NCBI GenBank assembly: GCA_013298955.1
Contig: JAAFJT010000002.1
Location: 62,001-126,000 of the forward strand
Reading direction: 5' to 3'
From: Chitinophagales bacterium
GTDB lineage: Bacteria > Bacteroidota > Bacteroidia > Chitinophagales > Saprospiraceae
Length of the DNA stretch: 64,000 nt
The notes below the pieces were generated by a model that was given only the letters and a program-made list of their open reading frames with translations, was not told where the DNA came from and did not search any database. Positions within the stretch are counted from its first letter, which is position 1; each line of letters begins with the position of its first letter. Both the position numbers and the translations under genes were made by a program. Positions 26,100 through 34,170 of the stretch are shown piece after piece.

Positions 26100-26714
26100 C
26101 TATTTTTTCTTAGGTTTGGATTTGGAAGGCATTTTTAATTTAACGGTATCTTGTACCACTTTTGCCTTCACCGTATCTTGCACCACTGTTGTCTTAACGC
26201 TATCTTGTACGACTTTCGATTTGGGCGGTGCAGGAGGAGGAGTCACTTCTTTTGCCTTCACAACAGGCGGTTTTTCAGCTGCCTTGACGCGAATAAATGA
26301 AAATTTAGTACTCGAACCAAATTGAGTATATTGAAAAGCGGCATTATCCAATCGAATAATTTTATAACAATTCGTTTCAAAATTGCCTTTCAACGTGAAA
26401 CAACTGTTCTTTTGAAGCGGTTTGACGGCGGTTTTATGCGGCTGTTTGGTTTTGGGCAGTGTATCCAAACAGGGCGTTTGCGTACAAGCCGCGTAAGTAT
26501 TCAACTTTTCTTCCGTCATTTTTTGCCCGTCGTAATATTGAATGACTTTGCCATTGAGCATAAAATCATATACGACTTTCTCATCGTCTTTGCTTTTCCA
26601 CTTCCCGTAAATCGCAGGAACTGGCTTTTTAGGCACAGCAACAGGCTTTTGTGCAAAGACACAAGTTGGGATTAAAAAGATTCCAAAAAAACGCAATAGA
26701 TTCATTTTGAACAC
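26100..26714 (-). CDS. Exported hypothetical protein with Lys/Val-rich C-terminal repeats
   Basis: A 204-residue protein with a signal peptide (about 1-21; PTCVFAQ). Residues about 35-70 include YGKWKSKDDEKVVYDFMLNG, similar in style to lipocalin-like stress or starvation-response domains in Bacteroidota. Residues about 165-200 contain three repeats of VVQDTVKxK, then a Lys-rich tail. No family is firmly recognised. It lies downstream of the TolB-like gene on the same strand with a 40-bp gap, so the two may be co-transcribed. Confidence 0.6.
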   Translation of the reverse strand: MFKMNLLRFFGIFLIPTCVFAQKPVAVPKKPVPAIYGKWKSKDDEKVVYDFMLNGKVIQYYDGQKMTEEKLNTYAACTQTPCLDTLPKTKQPHKTAVKPLQKNSCFTLKGNFETNCYKIIRLDNAAFQYTQFGSSTKFSFIRVKAAEKPPVVKAKEVTPPPAPPKSKVVQDSVKTTVVQDTVKAKVVQDTVKLKMPSKSKPKKK

Positions 26715-26754
26715 TTTTTAAATTAAAAAATTGAATAATTAATTTTTTATCGGT

Positions 26755-27825
26755 TTAATCAACCCAATCCGCTATGAACAAATTCGTATCTCGTGTACCA
26801 TGATTGTTGCGATTCGATGAAAAAATAAGTTGTTTGCCATTGGGCGAAAACATGGGAAATGCATTGAAAATACTTTCACTTGTAATCGCTTCTAAACCTG
26901 TGCCATCTTCATGAATCATATATAATTGGAAATCATAGCCGCGTTTAGAGTGGTGATTGCTCGAAAAGATAATTTTATTGCCCGATGGATGAAAAAAGGG
27001 AGCCCAATTCGCTTTGCCCAAATGAGTTACTTGTTTCAAATTCGTTCCATCAACGTTGATTGTATAAATTTCCATATCCGTTGGTGCTACTAAACCTTTG
27101 GATAACAATGCTTTATAATCTTCAATATCTTTTTGAGTCGTTGGACGAGAGGCACGAAAAACCAATCGTTTGCTGTCAGGCGAGAAAAAAGCACCACCGT
27201 CATAGCCCAATCCATTGGTGATTTGCACTTGATGCGAACCGTCAATATCCATCACCCAAAGTTCTAAATCGCCCGAACGCGTGGAAGTGAAAACGATTTT
27301 TTTACCATCAGGCGAAACGGTGGCTTCTGCATCGTAACCTGCTGTATTGGTCAATTGTTGAAGGATTTTACCTTTTTTATCGGCAACAAAAATGTCAAAA
27401 TCGGGATAAACCGCCCATAAATATTTTTTGCCATCACTCGCAGGCGGCGCGGGACAGGCATGACCACCTTGATGCGTCGAAGCATATAAGATGTCTTTGC
27501 CATTTGGCATGAAATAAGAACAAGTGGTACGTCCATGCCCTGTTGAAATTTTGGGAGGGCGATAAGTCGTATCTTTGGAAGCCTTTTTGATGTTTAAATT
27601 AAAAATCTGGTCGCATTCTAAGCCCCATTTGGGATTATTAGACTGAAACGATGCGTTTTTGCCATTTGGACTGAAATACGCTTCTGCATTATCCCCTCCA
27701 AAAGTCAATTGACGTAAATTTTTGAAATGTTTCTCCTTCGGCGCTTGCGCTGAGAGTGATATTAAAATCACTATATTAAACAACGCGGTGAATCCGATTT
27801 GCGGCATGTTTGCTTTATTAGACAT
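26755..27825 (-). CDS. TolB-like beta-propeller (PD40) exported protein
   Basis: A 356-residue protein with an N-terminal hydrophobic export segment (residues about 8-27). At least five PD40 repeats follow, each with a motif like SPDGKKIVFTSTRSG or FSPNGKQLIFSSNRN. The fold is a six-bladed propeller as in TolB. The propeller probably binds protein or peptide partners in the periplasm; related Bacteroidota proteins are annotated as TolB-like or as DPP-IV-like N-domains without a peptidase domain. No catalytic domain is seen. A well-spaced promoter precedes it at 27849-27878. Confidence 0.8.
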   Translation of the reverse strand: MSNKANMPQIGFTALFNIVILISLSAQAPKEKHFKNLRQLTFGGDNAEAYFSPNGKNASFQSNNPKWGLECDQIFNLNIKKASKDTTYRPPKISTGHGRTTCSYFMPNGKDILYASTHQGGHACPAPPASDGKKYLWAVYPDFDIFVADKKGKILQQLTNTAGYDAEATVSPDGKKIVFTSTRSGDLELWVMDIDGSHQVQITNGLGYDGGAFFSPDSKRLVFRASRPTTQKDIEDYKALLSKGLVAPTDMEIYTINVDGTNLKQVTHLGKANWAPFFHPSGNKIIFSSNHHSKRGYDFQLYMIHEDGTGLEAITSESIFNAFPMFSPNGKQLIFSSNRNNHGTRDTNLFIADWVD

Positions 27826-27848
27826 TATTTTGATACTTTATGACGGGG

Positions 27849-27878
27849 CAAATCTAAGCGGATTATTTAGATTTGCAA
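27849..27878 (-). promoter_or_regulatory. Promoter for the TolB-like gene within an inverted repeat
   Basis: On the minus strand: TTG (27876-27878), a 19-nt spacer, then TAGATTTG (27849-27856), about 24 nt from the start codon. The -7 box belongs to an inverted repeat, CAAATCTAA (27849-27857) with TTAGATTTG (27867-27875), so a second -7-like box faces right toward the deacetylase gene. Confidence 0.55.
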
Positions 27879-28005
27879 TCAAAAAGTATTTTTTTGACAT
27901 AATTTTGACAAAACCATTGCATTCAAATTTTTTTTTGAGTCAAAGTCAGTTCCGCTATGGACAATTCACAACTTCATTTACCTTTGCGCCAGAATGTAAT
28001 TTAAA

Positions 28006-28175
28006 CTATACTTTGCGTTGGGTGGTTTTGCGATACTATTGGAACACGGATGACACCGATTGGGCGGATTTTCACGGATTTTTTTTTGAAATTCAGGAAA
28101 AATCCGTGAAAATTCGCCTAATCGGCGTCATCAGCGTTCCAATTGTATCCAAAACCACCCGACGCAAAGTATATA
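28006..28175. repeat. Class 1 palindromic element (TGGAAC/GGAT family)
   Basis: An imperfect palindrome of about 170 bp. Its arms contain TACTTTGCGTTGGGTGG, GGAACACGGATGACACCG and TTTTCACGGATTTTT, mirrored to the right. It lies between divergently transcribed genes (TolB-like and deacetylase). An open frame runs through it, which makes the deacetylase gene look longer than it is. Confidence 0.85.
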
Positions 28176-28195
28176 AGCCTAATACCCAACAAAAA

Positions 28196-28972
28196 ATGTT
28201 TTTCTTAACAATTGCTTCAACCATTTTGTTTGCCTTTGGTGTGCAAAAAATGTGGTTTATGCCCATTCCCAAAGGGATTCGGGTTTTAATGTATCATAAA
28301 ATTTCGGTGCATGAAAAGAGTGATTTAACCATTACTTGCGAACAATTAGATAGTCATTTAAACTATTTACAAAAAAATGATTATCAATTTATTACAACCC
28401 AACAAGTCATTGATTTCTATGTTCATCAAAAAACATTACCGCCTAATCCTATCTTATTGACTTTTGATGATGGGTATGAAAATGTGTTTCAGGATGCTTA
28501 TCCTATTTTGAAAAAATATGATGCAAAAGCAACGCTTTTTATAACAACCGCTTTTGTTGGAGGCATCAATGCGTGGGATAGAGGCAATGATAAAATTACG
28601 ACTCTTGAACAATTAAAAAAATTAGATACTGCTATCTTTGAATTGGGTTTGCATTCCCATCACCATCAAAATTATAAGCAATTATCCTTACAACAGATTG
28701 AAAATGATTTGCAAACAAATATTGATTTTTTTAAAAATAATCATTTAAATTATACACCTGCCTTTGCTTATCCATATGGTGGTTGCCCTAAAAATGCAGC
28801 ACCTGCTTTCAAAAAATGGGGCATTCAAATGGCATTTCGGATTGGCAATAAAGTGAATCATTTTAAAACGAATGATTTATATGCTTTAAAAAGAATTGAT
28901 GTGAAAGGAACGGATGATTTTGATACCTTTAAACTCAAAGTAAAAAAAGGGCGCACAAAGTTGATTTTGTAA
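28196..28972 (+). CDS. Polysaccharide deacetylase (NodB domain, CE4)
   Basis: The start is the ATG at 28196 (MFFLTIASTILFAFG), giving 258 residues. The frame is open further upstream only because it reads through the palindromic element. An N-terminal membrane anchor or signal (about 1-17) is followed by the NodB fold: LLTFDDGYENV (catalytic Asp and metal Asp), GLHSHHHQNY (metal His pair) and FAYPYGG. CE4 enzymes remove N-acetyl groups from chitin-like or peptidoglycan polymers or from exopolysaccharide. The substrate is not evident, but envelope location is likely. Confidence 0.85.
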   Translation: MFFLTIASTILFAFGVQKMWFMPIPKGIRVLMYHKISVHEKSDLTITCEQLDSHLNYLQKNDYQFITTQQVIDFYVHQKTLPPNPILLTFDDGYENVFQDAYPILKKYDAKATLFITTAFVGGINAWDRGNDKITTLEQLKKLDTAIFELGLHSHHHQNYKQLSLQQIENDLQTNIDFFKNNHLNYTPAFAYPYGGCPKNAAPAFKKWGIQMAFRIGNKVNHFKTNDLYALKRIDVKGTDDFDTFKLKVKKGRTKLIL

Positions 28973-29053
28973 AATTAGAAAAGAGAATTTGCGTTTATAA
29001 GCTGGATTCCATTAAAAAAAAAGTTCTATCATTATCTTAAAACTAAGCCAGAC

Positions 29054-29599
29054 ATGAGATTTTTAATAATTTTGGCGATTCCTGTATCGCTTTTGGTGAG
29101 TTGCACCGAAAAACCTACTAAAAAAGCGGAGGGCGCAACAACAGCATCTGCTACCACGACAACTGCATCTGCGACAAAAACGCCTCCACCTGCGGCGGCA
29201 ACACCGATTGCTGAATCACCCGCAATTCACACGCCTGCTAAAGGAACGGCGGTGAATCCTGCGACCTTAAATCTGACAGGTAAGTGGTCTGTGGTGCAAG
29301 CCTATACGGAAAAGGATAAAGGATTGGTTGGAAAATCCGTATTGAATATTTCGACCGATAAAATTATTCGCCAATTTGGAGCAAAAGCAGATACGTGTAC
29401 CTACACAGGCGCGGAAAAAGTGGAAGAAACTTTTGATGCTTTTTTGGAAGGCTCTAACATTAAAGTTGCGAATGCAACTCCTAAAATTACGGCAGTTCGA
29501 TTAACAGGCGCGGGTGGTGAATGTTTATGGTTTGGTTTGGGCAATAAAAGCATTTTAGTTTGGGAAGATGGTGGTTTATTTGAATTGCAAAAAAAATAA
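29054..29599 (+). CDS. Putative lipoprotein with lipocalin-like domain
   Basis: A 181-residue protein with a lipobox (PVSLLVSC, lipidated Cys about 17). An Ala/Thr/Pro-rich linker covers about 25-75. A compact beta-rich C-terminal domain begins LTGKWSVVQAYTEKD and ends LFELQKK. The LxGKW start is typical of lipocalin-like (DUF5004/lipocalin_5) domains in Bacteroidota. It would be an envelope lipoprotein, but ligand and function are unknown. It follows the deacetylase gene by 81 bp on the same strand. The class 1 palindrome at 29602 starts immediately after the stop codon. Confidence 0.65.
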   Translation: MRFLIILAIPVSLLVSCTEKPTKKAEGATTASATTTTASATKTPPPAAATPIAESPAIHTPAKGTAVNPATLNLTGKWSVVQAYTEKDKGLVGKSVLNISTDKIIRQFGAKADTCTYTGAEKVEETFDAFLEGSNIKVANATPKITAVRLTGAGGECLWFGLGNKSILVWEDGGLFELQKK

Positions 29600-29601
29600 A
29601 A

Positions 29602-29723
29602 GTGGTGCAATTGGAACGCGGATGACACAGATAGAGCGGATTTTCGCGGATTTTTGTTTTATGCAAAAACAAAAATCCGCGAAAATCCGCTCTATCTGTG
29701 TCATCCGCGTTCCAATTTACCAC
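29602..29723. repeat. Class 1 palindromic element, nearly perfect arms
   Basis: A palindrome of about 122 bp with near-identical arms of roughly 55 nt (GGAACGCGGATGACACAG, GAGCGGATTTTCGCGGATTT) and a short AT-rich loop. It is the best preserved copy of the six-member family. It begins 3 nt after the lipoprotein gene and could act as its terminator. Confidence 0.9.
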
Positions 29724-29738
29724 ATAAAACATTGCTTC

Positions 29739-29922
29739 CTATCGCAACAATACAATTTCACCAGAAACCTGCTTCAAAGTGCCATCATTCAACTCAATTT
29801 CGATGATAAACACATATGCGTCTGATGGCAATTCGTGTTTATGGTCGTAAAAACATTCGGAATGCGCTTCATAAACGCACCTTCCACCAAAACATTCACC
29901 GTATCGCGCCCCACATATTTGT
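29739..29922 (-). pseudogene. Remnant of a T9SS type B C-terminal sorting domain
   Basis: On the minus strand the 5' part reads KYVGRDTVNVLVEGAFMKR then IPNVFTT, as at the start of a gliding-motility C-terminal domain. The 3' part, in another frame, reads DAYVFIIEIELNDGTLKQ then VSGEIVLLR and a stop (29739-29741), the usual end of such domains. The middle is deleted and the frame is broken. No signal peptide or body remains, so this is a relic of a lost surface-protein gene. Confidence 0.65.
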
Positions 29923-29923
29923 T

Positions 29924-30160
29924 AAAAAAAGTAAATATAAAGATAACGAATGGTTCGCAAGCGTTGTGAAAAAAACTTAAAAAAATTAATTTTTAATCAT
30001 ATATTTCAAAATAAAACTTATAGCCAAATTTTGTTTTGTTAGCAATAAGTTTTAGAAAAAAACGTTTTCAAGTCATTTTTCGGCTTGCGGTTTTTTAAAA
30101 TAATAAAAAAAAGAATGTCGAAAAAAAGACACAATTCAGATAAGAAGTTCCGAAAATTAA
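29924..30160. other. AT-rich intergenic stretch upstream of asd
   Basis: I see no gene between the sorting-domain remnant and the asd promoter. The stretch is rich in homopolymeric A and T. It likely holds promoter-proximal sequence only. Confidence 0.5.
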
Positions 30161-30168
30161 TATCTTTG
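30161..30168 (+). promoter_or_regulatory. -7 box (TATCTTTG) for asd
   Basis: A clear TAnnTTTG match followed by CCCC lies 123 nt upstream of the asd start. The -33 region is A-rich without an exact TTTG. The leader of about 115 nt is AT-rich and shows no recognised riboswitch. Confidence 0.5.
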
Positions 30169-30290
30169 CCCCGTCAGTAGTGAACTAATATTTTTGTATT
30201 AGAATGAACTTATATAAATTGAAATTCAATCAATTATAGTTCAACAAATATTAACAATTAATTTATCAAACATAATTTGGTTTTCAAACA

Positions 30291-31316
30291 ATGAGAGTAG
30301 CTGTGGTTGGTGCGACTGGTTTAGTCGGCACGACAATGATGAAAATTTTAGAAGAACGTAATTTTCCAATAACCGAATTTTTAGCCGTCGCTTCTGAAAA
30401 AAGTGTTGGTAAAGAAATCGTGTTTCGAGGGCAAAAACATGCGATTGTCGGCATGCAAACGGCTGTGAATGCCCGCCCTGATATTGCGTTATTTTCGGCA
30501 GGCGGTAGCACTTCTTTGGAATGGGCTCCCAAATTTGCTGAAGTTGGCACAACCGTGATTGACAATTCGTCGGCTTGGCGGGCGGATCCGACTAAAAAAT
30601 TGGTCGTTCCCGAAGTCAATGCTCATGTTTTGAACAAAACGGATAAAATTATTGCCAATCCGAATTGTTCTACCATTCAAATGGTGGTTGCCTTGAATCC
30701 ATTGCATCAAAAATATCGTATTAAACGATTAGTTATATCAACGTATCAATCAGTGACGGGTACAGGCGTGAAAGCGGTGACTCAGATGATGAATGAACGC
30801 AATGGTGTGGCGGGCGAAATGGCGTATAAGTATTCAATTGATATGAATCTTATTCCGCATATCGACTCGTTTTTAGACAACGGTTACACCAAAGAGGAGA
30901 TGAAAATGGTCAATGAGACGCGCAAAATCATTGGCGATAAGACGATAAAAATTACGGCAACAACGGTTCGCGTTCCTGTGATGGGTGGTCACTCAGAATC
31001 GGTGAATGTGGAATTTTTGAGCGAGTTTGAATTGCAAGAAGTGCGTCGTATTTTACAAAATACGCCAGGCGTTATTGTGGTGGATGATGTCAATAATTTC
31101 AAATATCCAATGCCAAAAGATGCAGAAGGACGTGATGAAGTGTTTGTAGGTCGTTTGCGGCGGGATGAAAGTCGCCGTCGTTGCCTCAACATGTGGATTG
31201 TTGCGGATAATTTGCGCAAAGGTGCGGCAACAAATGCGATTCAAATTGCAGAATATTTGATAAAGGAGAAAATTGTTCAATCAGTTGAAGTTTCGGCGGA
31301 AGAATTAGTTGCATAA
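30291..31316 (+). CDS. asd: Aspartate-semialdehyde dehydrogenase
   Basis: A 341-residue cytoplasmic enzyme that makes aspartate semialdehyde from aspartyl phosphate with NADPH, the branch point to lysine/diaminopimelate, threonine and methionine. The N-terminal Rossmann motif is VAVVGATGLVGTTMMKIL. The catalytic Cys126 is in NPNCSTIQM, and the active-site His234 in GGHSESVNVEF follows the arginine-containing binding loop. The length is normal for the family. The gene appears monocistronic with its own promoter. A tiny 18-codon frame downstream (31362) has no support as a gene. Confidence 0.95.
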   Translation: MRVAVVGATGLVGTTMMKILEERNFPITEFLAVASEKSVGKEIVFRGQKHAIVGMQTAVNARPDIALFSAGGSTSLEWAPKFAEVGTTVIDNSSAWRADPTKKLVVPEVNAHVLNKTDKIIANPNCSTIQMVVALNPLHQKYRIKRLVISTYQSVTGTGVKAVTQMMNERNGVAGEMAYKYSIDMNLIPHIDSFLDNGYTKEEMKMVNETRKIIGDKTIKITATTVRVPVMGGHSESVNVEFLSEFELQEVRRILQNTPGVIVVDDVNNFKYPMPKDAEGRDEVFVGRLRRDESRRRCLNMWIVADNLRKGAATNAIQIAEYLIKEKIVQSVEVSAEELVA

Positions 31317-31552
31317 TTTAGGGTTGAATTAGACCATATTAAAAAAGAGCCATCGAAAGAAATGAGTTTAATTACTCAATTATTAGGGCAGCGTCCATTA
31401 GACCGTACAACGCCTTAATAAAAAGATTTATTTTAAAAAATCTTTTACATCACTTACGATTTTGAATCGTTCAATAATTTATAAGTTGTTGAAAATCAAA
31501 ATCATACGAATATGTTTTACCGTTTATCAGTTGAACTTAAATCACATCAGGA

Positions 31553-32797
31553 ATGAAGACTAAATTAGTACTTTGGGGTACCAACGGACAAGAACAACGT
31601 GTATTAATCGCTATGCAGCTTCGCGCTGCTGACAACAAAGTGGATATTTGGACGTTTCCAGAATCCATTGTTACCGAAGATTTTTCGCAAAAAATGTTGA
31701 ATGAGTGGCGTACAGGCACAGCCGAAGTCACTTTTCCAGAAGGCGGCACACACCTTTTGCGGGAGTTGGCGGTCGCGGACAGCATTTTACCCGACGATTT
31801 GAAGGTCGAGAGAACCGATTTGGTGAATCGCGCTCAATCGGAATGGCAATTTGTGGTGCTTTCCTCTAAACTGCACGATGCTTACCGTTCTGAATTGCAC
31901 GAAATGGAAGACAAAATCAAACAAATGACTGCGTATAGCGGGGATGTGTGGGATTCGTTGAAAGGGCTTTGGAACAAGGTTCAGGAGCAGGTTAAAGACC
32001 GTAATCTTTTCCGCGAACATGCCGACACGTTGCGGGATACCACGAATGATTTGTTTGAACGCTTGAAAGGCATGCGTTCTTCTATGGCGAACGAGTTTGA
32101 AACCAATTCTAAGCAATTGTATGGCAAATTTAGTACGGCTTTGGATGATATTGAGCGCAAAGTGGAAGAAGGATTGCATCGTTTTCCGGGCATTTTCGAG
32201 GATTTGAAAAGCGCGCAAACTCAGTTCAGAGATGCCAAAATGACCCGCGAGCATAGCGGCGAGATTTGGAATCGTATCGACAATTTGTTTAAAGTGATTA
32301 AAGAACGGCGTTTTGGCAACAACGCTATTAATGATACGTCTGCGGTCGATAGAATGGAACGTCGTTACGAAGGTTTAATCGGAGCGATTGAGAAGATGCA
32401 GCAATCTATTGAGCGCGATAAAGATGATTTACAATTTCAGAAAAAGAAAATTGCGGCTACGGATGGGCAGTTAGAAGCGCAGATTCGCCAAGCTAAAATT
32501 AATATGATTGCGGAAAGAATCAAATCCAAAGAAGAAAAAATGGCAGAAATGATTCAAACCAAAGATGATTTGGAAGGCAAGATGTCGTCTCAAAAAGAGC
32601 GTGATGCAAAAAGAGCTACCTCTCAAGCGCATTACGAAGCTAAAAAAGCGGCTTTTGAAAATCAAAAACAACCACGTCATCACAATAACAATCAGCAACA
32701 GCCAGTACAAGCAACTGCTCCGCAACCAAAAACGGAAGTGGAGGAAGTGGCTGCCAATGGTCATGCAATTGCAGAAGCAACGGATAAAGTATCTTAA
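31553..32797 (+). CDS. Cytoplasmic coiled-coil hypothetical protein
   Basis: A 414-residue protein without export signal. Residues 1-95 look globular (KLVLWGTNGQEQRVLIAMQL; TFPEGGTHLLREL). Residues about 100-370 are strongly helical and charged, with repeated Trp/Phe-containing segments (VWDSLKGLWNKVQEQVKDR; EIWNRIDNLFKVIKERRF) reminiscent of DUF349-type repeats. Residues about 355-400 are Gln/Asn/Pro-rich and probably disordered. I recognise no enzyme motif. It may be a structural or scaffold protein. A clear hairpin follows the stop codon. The neighbours at 32922 and 34171 lie on the same strand. Confidence 0.6.
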   Translation: MKTKLVLWGTNGQEQRVLIAMQLRAADNKVDIWTFPESIVTEDFSQKMLNEWRTGTAEVTFPEGGTHLLRELAVADSILPDDLKVERTDLVNRAQSEWQFVVLSSKLHDAYRSELHEMEDKIKQMTAYSGDVWDSLKGLWNKVQEQVKDRNLFREHADTLRDTTNDLFERLKGMRSSMANEFETNSKQLYGKFSTALDDIERKVEEGLHRFPGIFEDLKSAQTQFRDAKMTREHSGEIWNRIDNLFKVIKERRFGNNAINDTSAVDRMERRYEGLIGAIEKMQQSIERDKDDLQFQKKKIAATDGQLEAQIRQAKINMIAERIKSKEEKMAEMIQTKDDLEGKMSSQKERDAKRATSQAHYEAKKAAFENQKQPRHHNNNQQQPVQATAPQPKTEVEEVAANGHAIAEATDKVS

Positions 32798-32828
32798 TTT
32801 TATGTAAAATATTGATTTACAAAGCATT

Positions 32829-32862
32829 GCGTTTAGGAGATTGGAAACGATTTCCTAAACGC
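32829..32862 (+). terminator. Hairpin terminator
   Basis: A 10-bp perfect stem, GCGTTTAGGA / TCCTAAACGC, closes a 14-nt loop, followed shortly by TTTTT. It lies 31 nt after the stop of the coiled-coil gene. Confidence 0.65.
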
Positions 32863-32921
32863 AGGTTTTTCGTTGAAAGCAAACCTACGTTTCTAAAACC
32901 AATAGATAACTAAATCATTAC

Positions 32922-33902
32922 ATGAGGAACAAACTTCTAATCATCGCGTTAGCTACCACTACTTTTAGTGCTTTTGTTAATGCAAGTTATGCACAAAGTC
33001 ATTACAGCTACATTTCAGACCGAAAATTTCGGGCGATTACGGATTTAATTGGTTACAATTTTTGTCCCAATGAAATGGAAGTCAAGGATGTATCGAAAAA
33101 TCATGTTCCCGCAGGACGGTATTCTTTTTCGATTACTCAAAACAATTTGTATGTTGATGGAGAGGGCATTAAAGGCGTTTACAGCGTCAATAATATGACT
33201 CCAACTAAATTTGGCTATCAATTACACTTGATGAATGCCAATAATCCGACTTTACAAGGTCATTTGAAATTATTTTTAAACGACCGAAAAGAGGTGGATG
33301 CGTTGATGTTTAAACGCTCGCAAAAAGATAAAGAAGCCATTTTTTACCAAGCAGACATTCCAAATGATTTGTTGGAACGAGAAGAGAAGTTTTTTACAGA
33401 CCGCAATGAGTTGGAAATCAAAGTGATTGATTCGCTTTGGGGCAAAACGATTCGTCCTTTTTTGTCCGTAGATGATACTCGGGTTCAAGACCGTTTGCAC
33501 ATTGGCGATAATATCACTTTTGAATTTTCTGAAAAAGTGACCATTATTGACAAATCCAAAAAGAAAAATGATAAACCCGATGCTGCCGCCGCACCTGCTG
33601 AAAAGATTGATTCTTCTAGACTTACAGATAATAAAAAAGTTAAAATAATTAAAGAATACTTTGCCAAAATTCATTTGGTAGCTAAAAATCCAGATGGGAC
33701 TTTGGCAGGAGATAGGACTTTGGATTACAAATTGGATGATTTTTCAATGAAAGAAGACCCTAAAAGTGGCAATTCCGATGATAGATACCAACTTACGCTC
33801 AAACCAAAAGGAGATAAGCCTTTTTATATTTATTTGAATAATAAAAAAATGGTTAGCTTCATTATGATGGATGGACACCGTTATCATATGAGAGGTATTT
33901 AG
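32922..33902 (+). CDS. Exported hypothetical protein
   Basis: A 326-residue protein with a signal peptide (1-25; VNASYAQ). The N-terminal domain contains LIGYNFCPNEMEVKD and YSFSITQNNLYVDGEGIKG. A Lys/Asp-rich disordered segment with DAAAAPAEK sits near residue 225. The C-terminal part includes RYQLTLKPKGDKPFYIYL and a final HRYHMRGI. No known family or catalytic motif is recognised. It is probably periplasmic or surface exposed. The gene lies 268 bp upstream of the DUF1508-OmpA fusion on the same strand; a functional link is possible but unproven. Confidence 0.6.
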   Translation: MRNKLLIIALATTTFSAFVNASYAQSHYSYISDRKFRAITDLIGYNFCPNEMEVKDVSKNHVPAGRYSFSITQNNLYVDGEGIKGVYSVNNMTPTKFGYQLHLMNANNPTLQGHLKLFLNDRKEVDALMFKRSQKDKEAIFYQADIPNDLLEREEKFFTDRNELEIKVIDSLWGKTIRPFLSVDDTRVQDRLHIGDNITFEFSEKVTIIDKSKKKNDKPDAAAAPAEKIDSSRLTDNKKVKIIKEYFAKIHLVAKNPDGTLAGDRTLDYKLDDFSMKEDPKSGNSDDRYQLTLKPKGDKPFYIYLNNKKMVSFIMMDGHRYHMRGI

Positions 33903-34170
33903 ATATTTTAAGGAATTAAGGAGAATATAGGAGTAACATAAATTGTTTTTATATTGATTAAATAAAAATGTATTTGTTTTTGAAAAATTTTACTCCAAAA
34001 ATTTGAACAATTCAACAAATGTTCCTAAAATTGCTTTCCAATGCGGGTTGAAATGAGTTATCAAACTCGCGTGTAGTATCATAAAAGATGTAACCTCAAT
34101 ACTTTATATATTACGAATTACAGAGGTTCATTTAAATTTTTAGTTCATTACAAACAAATATTTCAGCTCC

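Noticed and set aside
27722-28195. Longer N-terminus for the polysaccharide deacetylase
   Set aside because: The extension overlaps the start of the divergent TolB-like gene and its promoter, and reads through a palindromic element. The ATG at 28196 gives a normal membrane anchor.
31362-31418. 18-codon frame MSLITQLLGQRPLDRTTP downstream of asd
   Set aside because: It has no homology I recognise, no promoter and a length within chance expectation. It may be a gene relic but cannot be supported.
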